NCBI GenBank assembly: GCA_004295045.1
Contig: SHND01000014.1
Span: 29,288-93,287 of the forward strand
Origin: Chloroflexota bacterium
GTDB lineage: Bacteria > Chloroflexota > Anaerolineae > UBA4142 > SHND01
Direction of reading: 5' to 3'
DNA length: 64,000 nt
In this document: positions 32,647 to 41,242 of the stretch, one piece after another
Layout: every line of letters starts with the position of its first letter
Numbering within the stretch: the first letter of the stretch is position 1
Position numbers and translations under genes: made by a program
The notes under the pieces: generated by a model
What the model was told of the DNA's origin: nothing
The model's input: the letters and a program-made list of their open reading frames with translations, nothing else
Database searches by the model: none

Positions 32647-33107
32647 TTTGCAGGCGCGTTCAAATCTGGAAGTCTGGAAATACGCGTCAGCCATTCAATG
32701 CGGTCAAAGTCGGGGTCGAACGAAGCGAGAAATTTAATGTTGCGTTCGCGGCAAGAAACAGCGATGAGCGCGTCGTTAAAATTGAGTTCTCCGTTTGTCT
32801 CACGCACCAAACCTACAACTTGATCATAGAGTTGTGACAAATCTTGATAGAGCCATGTGATTTGTGTTTTCGGGAAACGTTCTTCCAGGCGAATAAACAA
32901 ATCAGCCAAGTCCCCACTGCGTCGTTTTTCGTGAAAGCGGCGCGACAAGGTACTGATTGCCTCTGCCAAGACACAATCGAAAATGATTTCATGAAATTCG
33001 CCTTGAAATAGCACATCCTCCAATTCCAGCGCGTGCGCGCGCCAGATGTCTTTGTCATCCAGAAATCCAATTACGAAAGACGTGTCAAAGGCAACGGCTT
33101 TTGGCAT
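32643..33107 (-). CDS. PIN-domain toxin (VapC family)
   Basis: The 154-residue protein has the PIN signature acids: FDTSFVIGFLDD near the N-terminus, an internal Glu in LAEAISTL, NFNDALIAVSCRE, and ASFDPDFDRIEWL near the end. VapC-type toxins are magnesium-dependent RNases that cut tRNA or rRNA. Three bases separate it from the antitoxin gene upstream on the same strand. It shares its last four bases with the convergent DinB-like gene. Confidence 0.88.
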   Translation of the reverse strand: MPKAVAFDTSFVIGFLDDKDIWRAHALELEDVLFQGEFHEIIFDCVLAEAISTLSRRFHEKRRSGDLADLFIRLEERFPKTQITWLYQDLSQLYDQVVGLVRETNGELNFNDALIAVSCRERNIKFLASFDPDFDRIEWLTRISRLPDLNAPAN

Positions 33108-33110
33108 TTT

Positions 33111-33392
33111 CTAATCTCCATCATAAAGCGCTTCACTGTCTGCGAGAGCATCGCCTCCTAGAGAGATGATGCCCGACAAAGAATTAAGCGTGCCAGGCGG
33201 AAGATAAACTGTAGGCGATGAGAACGTTTTACGTGACTTGGTCAAAGCTCGTACCTTCCGCTTTTTGCGCGTTTTGCCATTGGCGGGACGAAGCGTAACA
33301 TACACTTCTGTTCCTTCTTTCAATCTCAATTTGCGCGATAATTTAAGTGTGCCATTTGAATAACGCGCTCTCAATTTTGGATATGTTACCAT
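33111..33392 (-). CDS. DUF104/AF2212-like antitoxin
   Basis: The 93-residue protein starts KLRARYSNGTLKLSRKLRLK, the beta-rich DUF104 antitoxin fold, then has a basic linker. It ends SGIISLGGDALADSEALYDG, a segment that in antitoxins wraps the PIN toxin. It should neutralise the VapC-like toxin three bases downstream and repress the operon. A clear Shine-Dalgarno (GGAGGTG) and an extended -10 box lie just upstream. Confidence 0.82.
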   Translation of the reverse strand: MVTYPKLRARYSNGTLKLSRKLRLKEGTEVYVTLRPANGKTRKKRKVRALTKSRKTFSSPTVYLPPGTLNSLSGIISLGGDALADSEALYDGD

Positions 33393-33409
33393 TTTTCACC
33401 TCCGCGCGA

Positions 33410-33415
33410 ATTATA
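33410..33415 (-). promoter_or_regulatory. Extended -10 promoter of the toxin-antitoxin operon
   Basis: On the minus strand TGTTATAAT contains TGn plus TATAAT (33415-33410). There is no -35 box at 17 bp. The start site should be near 33403, giving an 11-nt leader that is mostly GGAGGTG. It lies 20 bp from the start of the divergent GcvT-like gene. Confidence 0.6.
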
Positions 33416-33434
33416 ACATACCGATAGGAGTTTT

Positions 33435-34628
33435 ATGGAACGTCGCACACCACTGTACGATTATCATTTGCGGAACGCGTCCACGCTCGTCAAGGGCGGC
33501 GGCGATTTCATGTTTCCGCTGCAATATACGTCGAGCGTTGAGGAACATCTCAACACGCGGGCGAATGTGGGAATGCAAGATTTGTCCACGATGGGTGAAG
33601 TGGACATTAAAGGTCCGGGCGCGGAACGTCTCATCAATCGGCTCATTGTGAATGAAATCCGCGATTTGATGCCGGGGCAGGCGCGCTATTCGACGATGGT
33701 GAATGAAGACGGCGGCGTCGTGGACGACATCACCGTCTATAAATTTTCCGACGACCATTTCATGATTGTGACGAGTTCCGGTCCGCGCAAAAAAACGGCG
33801 CGGTGGATTACGGACTGGGCGGAAGGTTCGAGCGCGTACGCGACGGATGTGACGGCGGCGATTGCGCTGCCGGTGGTGCAAGGTCCGCGCTCGCGCGAAT
33901 TTTTGAAAACGGTGGTGCAAGGCGCGGACGTGGAGAAACTGAAATACTTTCGGTTCGCGCCGGTGACCATCAACGAAACAGAACTGCTACTGTCGCGTTC
34001 GGGCTATACGGGCGAACTCGGCTACGAATTGTACGCGCCTGCCGAAGAAGTGGGCGCGCTGTGGGAATTTTTGTTGAATGCGGGTAAAGCGTTCGGGTTA
34101 AAGCCGTACGGCGTGGCGACGATGCAAACGCTGCGTTTGGAAAAAGCGTATCCGCTGTATGGCAACGACATTAACGAAGAGGTTACGCCGTTTCATGTTG
34201 GGCTGGACCGCTGGATTCGTTTCGACAAACGCGATTTCATCGGACGCGATGCGTTACTGCGCGCGCAAGAACGCGGCATCGAAGAACGATTTACCGGATT
34301 GATTCTCGAAGGTGATATGCCTGCGAATGTGCGCGACGCAATCTATCCGGCGCGCGAAGTGAACTTGTTCAAGGGCGAAGAAAAAGAATACGGCGCGGAA
34401 GCGGGCAGTCCCGAAGATAAAGTTTTCCCCGGCGCGCAGCAAGTTGGCTATGTGACGTACAGCAACAAAGGTCACAGTGTCGGCAAAACGCTCGCGCTCG
34501 CGTATTTGCGAACATCGCACAATTTCGTTGGCGCGCGTTTGGTGATTCAAACGAATGGGCGCTGGATTCCCGCCACCGTCGCGCAAACGCCGTTCTTTGA
34601 CCCGGGTGGTTTGAGATTGAGGGCGTAG
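33435..34628 (+). CDS. GcvT-like aminomethyltransferase (folate-dependent)
   Basis: The 397-residue protein is a stand-alone member of the GcvT/dimethylglycine-dehydrogenase C-terminal family: QDLSTMGEVDIKGPGAERLI near residue 55, the folate loop RSGYTGELGYELYAP, and the C-terminal barrel GYVTYSNKGHSVGKTLALAY. It should pass a methylene group from an amine to tetrahydrofolate. It lacks the flavin domain of the gene at 28338, so it may act with the flavoprotein at 34697 as a two-subunit oxidase. GATAGGAG precedes the ATG. It differs from true GcvT in lying away from the glycine cleavage genes. Confidence 0.85.
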   Translation: MERRTPLYDYHLRNASTLVKGGGDFMFPLQYTSSVEEHLNTRANVGMQDLSTMGEVDIKGPGAERLINRLIVNEIRDLMPGQARYSTMVNEDGGVVDDITVYKFSDDHFMIVTSSGPRKKTARWITDWAEGSSAYATDVTAAIALPVVQGPRSREFLKTVVQGADVEKLKYFRFAPVTINETELLLSRSGYTGELGYELYAPAEEVGALWEFLLNAGKAFGLKPYGVATMQTLRLEKAYPLYGNDINEEVTPFHVGLDRWIRFDKRDFIGRDALLRAQERGIEERFTGLILEGDMPANVRDAIYPAREVNLFKGEEKEYGAEAGSPEDKVFPGAQQVGYVTYSNKGHSVGKTLALAYLRTSHNFVGARLVIQTNGRWIPATVAQTPFFDPGGLRLRA

Positions 34629-34693
34629 AAACGTTGCAGGTTGCAAGTTGCAGGTTTTCCTTTTGACCTACTACTTGCTATCTGATACTTTAT
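34629..34693. repeat. Heptamer array with mismatched arms
   Basis: The left part is tandem GTTGCAG (GTTGCAGGTTGCAAGTTGCA). The right part, CCTACTACTTGCTATCTGAT, belongs to the CAAGTAG family and does not pair well with it. The element looks like a hybrid of two repeat types. It fills the gap between the two enzyme genes. Confidence 0.7.
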
Positions 34694-34696
34694 TCC

Positions 34697-36196
34697 ATGT
34701 TGAACAATCGTCTTTCCCAAAATTTCCGCGTTCATCCGCGTTCATCCGCGTCCAACACCCCGCCCGCGCGCCTGAACGATATTCCAAAACATTACGACGC
34801 GATTGTGTTGGGCGTCGGCGCGATGGGCAGCGCGGCGTGTTATCAACTGGCGAAACGCGGCAAACGCGTTCTCGGACTCGAACAATTTTCGATTCCGCAT
34901 GACCAAGGTTCATCGCACGGCATGACGCGCATCATTCGGCTCGCGTATTATGAGCATCCCTCGTACGTAAATTTATTACGCCGCGCCTATGAATTGTGGA
35001 ATGATTTGGAAAATGTCGCGCGCGAAAAATTATTGTACAAAACGGGTTCGCTTGATGCGGGTCCCGAAGACAGTTGGGTGTTTCAAGGTTCGTGGCGTTC
35101 GTGCAAGGAACACGATTTGCCGCATCAAGTTCTCACGGGCGCGGAACTGCATCGCAAATTCCCCGGTTACAATTTGCCCGACACGACGATGGCGGTGCTG
35201 CAGCCCGACGGCGGATTTCTCGCGCCGGAAAAATGTATTGTCGCGTTCGTGATGGCGGCGCAAGCGGCGGGCGCGGAAATTCATGGGCACGAACCCGTGT
35301 TGGATTGGGAGCCGTATCTCGACGGTTTCAAAGTCATCACCACGCGCGACGAATATCACTGCGACAAGTTGATTATTTCGGCGGGCGCGTGGGCGGCGAA
35401 AATGATTCCCGAACTGCGCGACCTCACCGTTCCCGAACGCCAAGTGCTGGCGTGGCTTCAGCCGCAGCGTCCTGAATTTTTTCAACCCGAAAATTTTCCC
35501 GTGTTCAATTTGCTCGTCGAAGAAGGACGCTATTACGGCTTTCCGATTCACGGCATCCCCGGTTTCAAATTCGCGCGCTATCATCACTTTGAAGAAATCG
35601 TTGACCCCGACGAATTTGAACGCGAGGCGAACGACGACGACGAACGCGCGCTGCGCGAATTTTGCGAACGTTATTTCCCGTACGGCGTCGGTCCCACAAT
35701 GACGCTCAAGTCATGTATTTTCACAAACACGCCTGACCGCCATTTCATCATTGACACGCATCCCGATATGAAAAATCTCGTCATCGTTTCGCCGTGTTCG
35801 GGACACGGATTTAAATTTGTCAGCGTGATTGGCGAAATCGCCGCCGACCTCGCGCACTATGGCACGACGCGGCACGATATTTCACTTTTCCAACTTGCGC
35901 GTTTTTACGACCCGCTGTACATGGCGAGCATCCCGCAAACACATCGCGCGGTTGGTGGCGGAAAACATGGCGCAGGTCGCTCGCACACGCAAGGGTATCC
36001 AACGCCGCCGCCGACGCGCGGGATTCGGGAAACGAGAAGCGAGAAACGAGAAATCAGAAACGCGATGCGTCACACGTCGAACACGAATTGGCCGCAAGCA
36101 AATGCGATGCCGCATAGATTTTCACAGAGCGTTTCGCGCGCGAAGGCGGAAGAATGGGGCTATCAATTACCGGAGGATGTAAGTACGTTTTGGTAA
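34697..36196 (+). CDS. Sarcosine-oxidase-like FAD amine oxidase with repeat-derived tails
   Basis: The 499-residue protein has the MSOX/SolA core: FAD loop VLGVGAMGSAA (38-48), PHDQGSSHGMTRIIRLAYYE (the sarcosine oxidase signature), TLKSCIFTNTPDRHFIIDTH with Cys340 at the position of the covalent flavin cysteine, and SPCSGHGFKF. Members oxidise sarcosine or N-methyl amino acids to the amine, formaldehyde and peroxide. The core ends near residue 405, as in the usual 390-residue enzymes. The remaining 95 residues are low in complexity and include RETRSEKREIR, translated from GAGAAAC heptamers. The first 25 residues come from a GTTCATCCGC tandem repeat. No Shine-Dalgarno is clear at ATG 34697. 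Confidence 0.82.
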   Translation: MLNNRLSQNFRVHPRSSASNTPPARLNDIPKHYDAIVLGVGAMGSAACYQLAKRGKRVLGLEQFSIPHDQGSSHGMTRIIRLAYYEHPSYVNLLRRAYELWNDLENVAREKLLYKTGSLDAGPEDSWVFQGSWRSCKEHDLPHQVLTGAELHRKFPGYNLPDTTMAVLQPDGGFLAPEKCIVAFVMAAQAAGAEIHGHEPVLDWEPYLDGFKVITTRDEYHCDKLIISAGAWAAKMIPELRDLTVPERQVLAWLQPQRPEFFQPENFPVFNLLVEEGRYYGFPIHGIPGFKFARYHHFEEIVDPDEFEREANDDDERALREFCERYFPYGVGPTMTLKSCIFTNTPDRHFIIDTHPDMKNLVIVSPCSGHGFKFVSVIGEIAADLAHYGTTRHDISLFQLARFYDPLYMASIPQTHRAVGGGKHGAGRSHTQGYPTPPPTRGIRETRSEKREIRNAMRHTSNTNWPQANAMPHRFSQSVSRAKAEEWGYQLPEDVSTFW

Positions 36197-36209
36197 AGGA
36201 GACAGGACA

Positions 36210-36491
36210 ATGGCAGATCCGTCCACCCTCGCCGATTTCCTTCGCGCCAACAGTTACGCGCGCGTGCCCGACGAAACGCGTCAGGAAGAGGGTTGGGGCT
36301 CGTACAAAAAAGGGTATGAACTCCGCATCGTTGTCAAAACACAAGACGATTTGAAACGGGTGCGAAAACTCTTGAAGGACGTGCACATCAAACCGGGCAA
36401 AGCATATCGCAAAGCACAGCAGTGGGTTCAGCCCATCTATGGCAAGCAAGCAGTCCATCAACTCACCGCGCTGAAAAGCAAGAAACGCTGA
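36210..36491 (+). CDS. Small conserved-looking protein of unknown function
   Basis: The 93-residue protein is basic at its end and mixed alpha/beta, with GYELRIVVKTQDDLKRVRKL in the middle and KAYRKAQQWVQPIYGKQAV after it. I recognise no family. AAAGGAGACAGGACA before ATG 36210 is a good Shine-Dalgarno. The next gene starts at the base after its stop, so the two are coupled. Confidence 0.6.
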   Translation: MADPSTLADFLRANSYARVPDETRQEEGWGSYKKGYELRIVVKTQDDLKRVRKLLKDVHIKPGKAYRKAQQWVQPIYGKQAVHQLTALKSKKR

Positions 36492-37220
36492 ATGATTCCT
36501 CTCCGTATCGGCTCGATTGAATTTTCCCCTGCGCTGATTATTTTTGACAAAGACGGCACACTGATTGATTTTAATTTCATGTGGGCGAGTTGGGTGGTCG
36601 AACTCGCCCAACGGTTGGAACGCGCCTCCAATCTTTCACTGGCGGCACAGCTGTACGAGGCGATGGGTTATGACGCGGCGCGTCATACCGTCATTGCCGG
36701 TTCGCCGCTCGCCGCCCATTCGATGGCAGATTTGTACGTGCTGACGGGAAAGGTCGTACACGCGAGCGGCGTATCAGCCGAAGAAACCGTGCGCGTATTG
36801 AATGAGGCGTGGTTTGTTCCCGACCCGGTGACGATGGCGCGTCCGCTCGCCGATTTGCCAAAACTTTTTTCGAATTTGCGCGCGCGCGGTATTTTGATTG
36901 GCGTTGCGACAAGCGATGACCGTAACTCAACCATTGAGACATTACACGCGTTGAAAATTTTTGAAATGGTGAGCGCATTGGTGAGCGCGGACGATGGTTT
37001 GCCGAACAAACCCGCGCCCGCTATGCTCTTGCGCGTGTGCGACGAACTGAATGTTTCACCCGCGCACAGCATTATGGTTGGCGATGGTGTCGCGGATATG
37101 CAAGCCGCGCGCACAGCAGGAATTGGTTTGCGCGTTGGTGTGTTATCCGGGGTGAGTTCGCGCGCAATGTTAGAAGGGACCGCTGACGTAATTGTAGATT
37201 CGGTCGCGGCACTGCTGTGA
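36492..37220 (+). CDS. HAD-family phosphatase (phosphoglycolate phosphatase-like)
   Basis: The 242-residue protein has HAD motif I FDKDGTLIDFN (nucleophile and acid Asp near residues 18 and 20), motif II LIGVATSDD with Ser/Thr, motif III with Lys in LPNKPAPAML, and motif IV MVGDGVADMQAAR. A helical cap follows motif I. It should remove phosphate from a small sugar or acid phosphate in the cytoplasm. ATG 36492 follows the stop of the gene upstream directly. The substrate cannot be told. Confidence 0.88.
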   Translation: MIPLRIGSIEFSPALIIFDKDGTLIDFNFMWASWVVELAQRLERASNLSLAAQLYEAMGYDAARHTVIAGSPLAAHSMADLYVLTGKVVHASGVSAEETVRVLNEAWFVPDPVTMARPLADLPKLFSNLRARGILIGVATSDDRNSTIETLHALKIFEMVSALVSADDGLPNKPAPAMLLRVCDELNVSPAHSIMVGDGVADMQAARTAGIGLRVGVLSGVSSRAMLEGTADVIVDSVAALL

Positions 37221-37278
37221 CAACCGCTTGCTATTCTCTTGACCGGGGTGTGATGACAACACGCGCTCTTTTGCAACG

Positions 37279-37307
37279 TTGCATTGCTCTTCTAACAGTG
37301 TTATCAT
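37279..37307 (+). promoter_or_regulatory. Candidate promoter of the FGE-domain lipoprotein gene
   Basis: TTGCAT (37279-37284), a 17-bp spacer and TATCAT (37302-37307). The start site should be near 37314, with a leader of about 94 nt that ends in CAAGGAGAGCGACACGC before the ATG at 37408. Confidence 0.45.
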
Positions 37308-37407
37308 AATCGGGCAAGACGCACCTCTGGAATTCTTTTCGCCCTTCTTTTTTCAAAACATCTAATTAACTCAATGTTCGAGTCCCGCTTCAAGGAGAGC
37401 GACACGC

Positions 37408-38349
37408 ATGAAACGAATGGTCCCGCTGTTTGCTTTTGCTTGCCTCGTGCTACTTGCTGCTTGTGGAGTAGAAGGCATTTCCGATGCCGCCCCTACCACA
37501 GCGTCACAGCCGACTGAAGTTTTTACGCCAATTGTGCTTGAACCAACCAATACACCTGTTCCTCCACCTCCCACTCCAACGCCGCGTCCCAGCCCAACCG
37601 CCGCGCCGGCACAACCGACAACCTCCACCGGCACGGGCGCAACTGCCGCGCCCACGGAAGCGCCCAATGCGGGCGTTGATACGCCGATGGTTGAAATCAC
37701 CGGTGGCACATTCAAGATGGGCAGCGATGCCGGAAATGCAGATTCCAAACCGCCGCATCAAGTCGAGGTAAAATCGTTCATGCTCGATACCTTTGAGGTG
37801 ACGAATGCAGATTTCAAAAAATTTGTAGATGCCGCTGCCTACAAGACAGATGCAGAAAAGAATGGTTCGAGTGATAATTGGCTGACCTATGCCAAGGACA
37901 AGGACGATCATCCCGTCGTCAAAGTATCGTGGAATGATGCCAAGGCATTTTGTGAATGGGCGGGCAAACGCCTGCCCACCGAAGCGGAATGGGAATTTGC
38001 CGCGCGCGGCACGGACGGTTTTACATTTCCATGGGGCAATGAGTTTGACCCGAAAAAAGCCAATGTGAAAGCGAGTGGGCTGCGCGGCACCACCGCCGTC
38101 GGTTCGTTTCCTGCCGGTGCGAGTCCCTTTGACATTCAAGATATGAGCGGCAACGTTGCCGAATGGACCTCGACAGTTCCGGAACATTATCCGGGCAACA
38201 CCACGGATTCCAAATTGTATGGCGCAAATCTCTTTGTGTTGCGCGGCGGCGGTTGGTTCAGTCCGGAGGAACAGGCGACAACCTTCTTTCGCAATTCAAA
38301 CGTTCCAATAGCTGGAAATGATGATCTTGGCTTTCGCTGCGCCAAGTAG
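37408..38349 (+). CDS. Lipoprotein with a formylglycine-generating-enzyme-like (SUMF1) domain
   Basis: The 313-residue protein has a lipoprotein signal (LVLLAACG near residue 18), a Thr/Pro-rich linker of about 70 residues, and a SUMF1/FGE-like domain from about 90: GGTFKMGSDAGN, EVTNADFKKFVDA, PVVKVSWNDAKAFCEWAGKR, RLPTEAEWEFAARG, SGNVAEWTS, and FRCAK at the end. True formylglycine enzymes use a pair of cysteines; I see only one in the late part, so a binding or structural role is more likely than catalysis. It should be anchored on the outer face of the membrane. The next gene encodes another exported protein, after a separate leader. Confidence 0.85.
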   Translation: MKRMVPLFAFACLVLLAACGVEGISDAAPTTASQPTEVFTPIVLEPTNTPVPPPPTPTPRPSPTAAPAQPTTSTGTGATAAPTEAPNAGVDTPMVEITGGTFKMGSDAGNADSKPPHQVEVKSFMLDTFEVTNADFKKFVDAAAYKTDAEKNGSSDNWLTYAKDKDDHPVVKVSWNDAKAFCEWAGKRLPTEAEWEFAARGTDGFTFPWGNEFDPKKANVKASGLRGTTAVGSFPAGASPFDIQDMSGNVAEWTSTVPEHYPGNTTDSKLYGANLFVLRGGGWFSPEEQATTFFRNSNVPIAGNDDLGFRCAK

Positions 38350-38380
38350 TGTGTCGTCACGCGCCTATCGTGTATCGCCC

Positions 38381-38421
38381 ATCGCGTATCGCATCCCTCC
38401 ATAGACGCTGCGATACGCGAT
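38381..38421. repeat. Inverted repeat (CGTATCGC type)
   Basis: ATCGCGTATCGCA (38381-38393) and TGCGATACGCGAT (38409-38421) are perfect 13-bp arms over a 15-nt loop. Further TATCGC-like units flank them at 38365-38380 and 38422-38437. An unused strong Shine-Dalgarno, AAAGGAGGAT, lies near 38453-38462 with no start codon at the right distance. Confidence 0.8.
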
Positions 38422-38536
38422 CTGCCATATGCAATAAGCGCCAAACGATTTCAAAGGAGGATAAGCATTATCTTGTAACTTTGCCCACCCATTCCCTCAG
38501 GTCCCAATTCAACCAAACCAATGGAGGTTATACAGA

Positions 38537-40087
38537 ATGAAACATAAATGGATTTACGCGCTTCTTGCCATTGCTCTCTTGGTAGCAATGGTGCCGACTG
38601 CGCCGGCAAGCGCAGCGCCCGCCGGCGCCGCGATGGCGTGCGCGAAAGATTACACCGTCAACGCCGGTGATACGCTCTCTGCGATCGCAGAAAAAGAATA
38701 CGGCTCGATCACCGCGTACTGGCCCATCATGGCGGCAACCAACGCCAAGCATCTCACCGATGCCTCGTATGCCAAGATCGAAAATCCCGATTTGATCGAA
38801 CCCGGCTGGAAGTTGTGCATTCCGAGTACAACGGATGCGGAAGCATTCCTCAAGGCATTCCCCGGACGCGACACACCGACAGGCGTCGCGATGTTGTTCG
38901 GTGAAGGCGCCAAGGGGCAACTCATTGTCGCCTCGTGGTGGACGAACGGCGGTGAATTCGCCGGTTTGAATGAAATGTTCAAGATGTTCAAAGAAGCGAA
39001 CCCGGATGTCGAAATCGTCAATGCTGCCATCGCCGGCGGCGCCGGCACCAATTTCAAAGGTCAACTGCTTTCGCAGTTGCTCGGCGGCGTCGCGCCCGAC
39101 ACCTTTCAACTCCACGCGGGTTGGGAAGCCGATACGTACGACCCCGGCGTCCTGATCACGAATGTGGATGATGCGTATGCGCGCAACAAGCTCGAATCTG
39201 TCTTTCCGCCAACGCTCTTGAGCATGTTGAAATTCAAAGACCATTATTGGGGCGTCCCGGTCAACATCCATCGCTCCAATGTCTTGTGGTACAACAAAGC
39301 CCTGTTCGAAAAAGCAGGCATTACCGCTCCTCCGACGACGTGGGATGAATTCTTTGCCGCTGCCGATAAACTCAAAGCCGCAGGAATCGCGCCCGTCGCG
39401 TTAGGCGGCAAAGATGGATTCGAATTACAACACACCTTCGAAACCATTCTCGCCGGTTCCATGACTGCAGAAGAATATGCCGGACTCTGGACGGGCAAAA
39501 CCTCGTGGAACAGCCCAAAGGTGACAGCGGCGCTCGAAACCTTCAAGAAATATCTCAGCTATGCCAACGAAGACCATGCTGCGTTGACATGGGCAGCCGC
39601 GACGCAACTGCTGATTGACGGCAAAGCCGCCATGAACATCATGGGCGACTGGGCAAACGGTCAGTTCATCTCGGGGAACTTTACGGACTATGGATGGGCG
39701 CCGGTTCCCGGCACCAAGGGCACGTTCGTTGCCCTGTCCGATTCGTTCGCGCTCCCGACCAAAGCCCCAGACCCCGTAAATGCGAATCTCTGGCTCGACC
39801 TCGCGGGCAGCAAAGCCGCGCAAGAAGCCTTCAACAAGCAAAAAGGGTCCATCTGCGCGCGCACCGATTGCGATTACTCGTCCTTTAACGCGTATCTGCA
39901 ATCCGCCGCCAAGGATTGGACCGCGGATTCCATCGTGCCGAGCGTGACGCACGGCGCTGCAGCGAAACCCTCCTGGGCAACCAAGGGTTATGCGGACGCC
40001 GTCAATCTCTTTGCAACGAGTGGGGACGTCGCAGCCGCGCAAGCTGCGTTGGTAGCTGCGGCAGCAGATGCCGGCTATCCACAATAA
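38537..40087 (+). CDS. LysM-fused extracellular sugar-binding protein of an ABC importer
   Basis: The 516-residue protein has a signal peptide (cleavage likely after APASA near residue 26) and then a LysM domain at about 36-95 (YTVNAGDTLSAIAEKEYG, WKLCIPS). A family-1 solute-binding protein follows from about 108, with ASWWTNGGEFAGLNEMFKMF and a hinge with many Trp/Tyr, typical of sugar binders. LysM binds peptidoglycan or chitin-like glycans; fusion to a binding protein is unusual. It suggests the receptor is held in the wall, or that its ligand is GlcNAc-containing. A hairpin separates it from its two permease genes. A second Shine-Dalgarno, GGAGG, precedes the ATG. Confidence 0.9.
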   Translation: MKHKWIYALLAIALLVAMVPTAPASAAPAGAAMACAKDYTVNAGDTLSAIAEKEYGSITAYWPIMAATNAKHLTDASYAKIENPDLIEPGWKLCIPSTTDAEAFLKAFPGRDTPTGVAMLFGEGAKGQLIVASWWTNGGEFAGLNEMFKMFKEANPDVEIVNAAIAGGAGTNFKGQLLSQLLGGVAPDTFQLHAGWEADTYDPGVLITNVDDAYARNKLESVFPPTLLSMLKFKDHYWGVPVNIHRSNVLWYNKALFEKAGITAPPTTWDEFFAAADKLKAAGIAPVALGGKDGFELQHTFETILAGSMTAEEYAGLWTGKTSWNSPKVTAALETFKKYLSYANEDHAALTWAAATQLLIDGKAAMNIMGDWANGQFISGNFTDYGWAPVPGTKGTFVALSDSFALPTKAPDPVNANLWLDLAGSKAAQEAFNKQKGSICARTDCDYSSFNAYLQSAAKDWTADSIVPSVTHGAAAKPSWATKGYADAVNLFATSGDVAAAQAALVAAAADAGYPQ

Positions 40088-40104
40088 GCATTAACAGTTC
40101 TCTC

Positions 40105-40136
40105 GTGCGAGGTAGGCAGTGTCGCCTACCTCGCAC
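40105..40136 (+). terminator. Attenuator between the binding-protein and permease genes
   Basis: GTGCGAGGTAGGC (40105-40117) and GCCTACCTCGCAC (40124-40136) form a perfect 13-bp stem with an AGTGTC loop, followed by TCTATTCTTT. Partial termination here would give more binding protein than permease. Confidence 0.8.
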
Positions 40137-40174
40137 TCTATTCTTTCCATCCCGAATTCCTGTCAGGACGAGAA

Positions 40175-41242
40175 ATGAGTACATCTCCCCAAGCAATCGG
40201 TAGTTACACGGAAACCGCGCTGCCCAAGAAACGCTGGCTGAGTCGTCAAAACTGGGAGCGCATCGTTTCGATCCTTATCCTCTTGCCCTCCATCATCGCG
40301 CTGGGTATTTTTGTTTATGCCTTTATCGCCTGGACCGGTTTCATTTCGCTTACTGCGTGGAACAGCGCCGCGCCCGATTTTACCTTTGTCGGCTTGCAAA
40401 ATTACGCGCGCATCTTTATCGGCAGCGGCACGGATGCGATTCGCTTTCGATACGATATTCGCAACGAGGTTGGCTTTTTGATTTTGTTTGTCGGCGGCTC
40501 TGTCATCTTTGGATTCTTGCTCGCCACACTGCTCGACCGCAAGATTCGAGGGGAATCGGTCTTTCGCAGCATCTTTTTGTTTCCGATGGCAATCTCGTTT
40601 GTCGTCACCGGCGTGGCATGGCGTTGGGTGCTCACCCCCGGCACGCAAGAGACGGGATGGGTGGGCATCAATTTGCTTGTCACGAATTTGGGATTGGGCG
40701 GACTCCGCTCCGGTTGGTTCACCGATCCAACGATTCTTTTTATTCGCCCTGATACAGCGCTCGGACAATTCTTGCACAGCATCGGACTTGGATTTATCGC
40801 CGCGCCCGATTTTGGCTACGCGGTGGCAATGAGTTCGATTGTCCTGGCAGCGGGTTGGCAAATGGTCGGTTACACGATGGCGCTGTATCTCGCGGGCATT
40901 CGCAGCATTCCGGATGAATTGCGCGAAGCCGCGCGCATTGATGGCGCAACCGAATGGCAAGTGTATCGCCATGTGATTATTCCGCTGCTGCGTCCCGTTA
41001 CACTCACCGTCATTATTATTCTGGCGCACATTGCGCTCAAAATTTTTGATCTCGTTTATTCCATGACCGGTGGCGTCAGCGCGGGTTTTGCGACCGATGT
41101 GCCTGCGCTCAATATGTGGAAGACGACGTTTGATGCAACGAAATTCGCGCAAGGCGCGAGCATCGCCATCATTTTGTTATTGATGGTCGGCGTCTTGATT
41201 ATTCCTTATCTCATCTGGCAAACCCGTTCGGAGGCAAGCTGA
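40175..41242 (+). CDS. ABC sugar-importer permease (MalF/UgpA type)
   Basis: The 355-residue membrane protein has six or more helices and the inner-membrane coupling motif EAARIDGATEWQVYRHVIIP (EAA loop) near residue 250. It is slightly longer than the usual 290-310 because of an insert around residues 165-215 (TNLGLGGLRSGWFTDPTILF). It pairs with the permease that follows. Its TGA overlaps the next ATG by one base. No ATPase gene lies in this cluster, so a shared MsmK-like ATPase elsewhere is likely. Confidence 0.92.
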   Translation: MSTSPQAIGSYTETALPKKRWLSRQNWERIVSILILLPSIIALGIFVYAFIAWTGFISLTAWNSAAPDFTFVGLQNYARIFIGSGTDAIRFRYDIRNEVGFLILFVGGSVIFGFLLATLLDRKIRGESVFRSIFLFPMAISFVVTGVAWRWVLTPGTQETGWVGINLLVTNLGLGGLRSGWFTDPTILFIRPDTALGQFLHSIGLGFIAAPDFGYAVAMSSIVLAAGWQMVGYTMALYLAGIRSIPDELREAARIDGATEWQVYRHVIIPLLRPVTLTVIIILAHIALKIFDLVYSMTGGVSAGFATDVPALNMWKTTFDATKFAQGASIAIILLLMVGVLIIPYLIWQTRSEAS

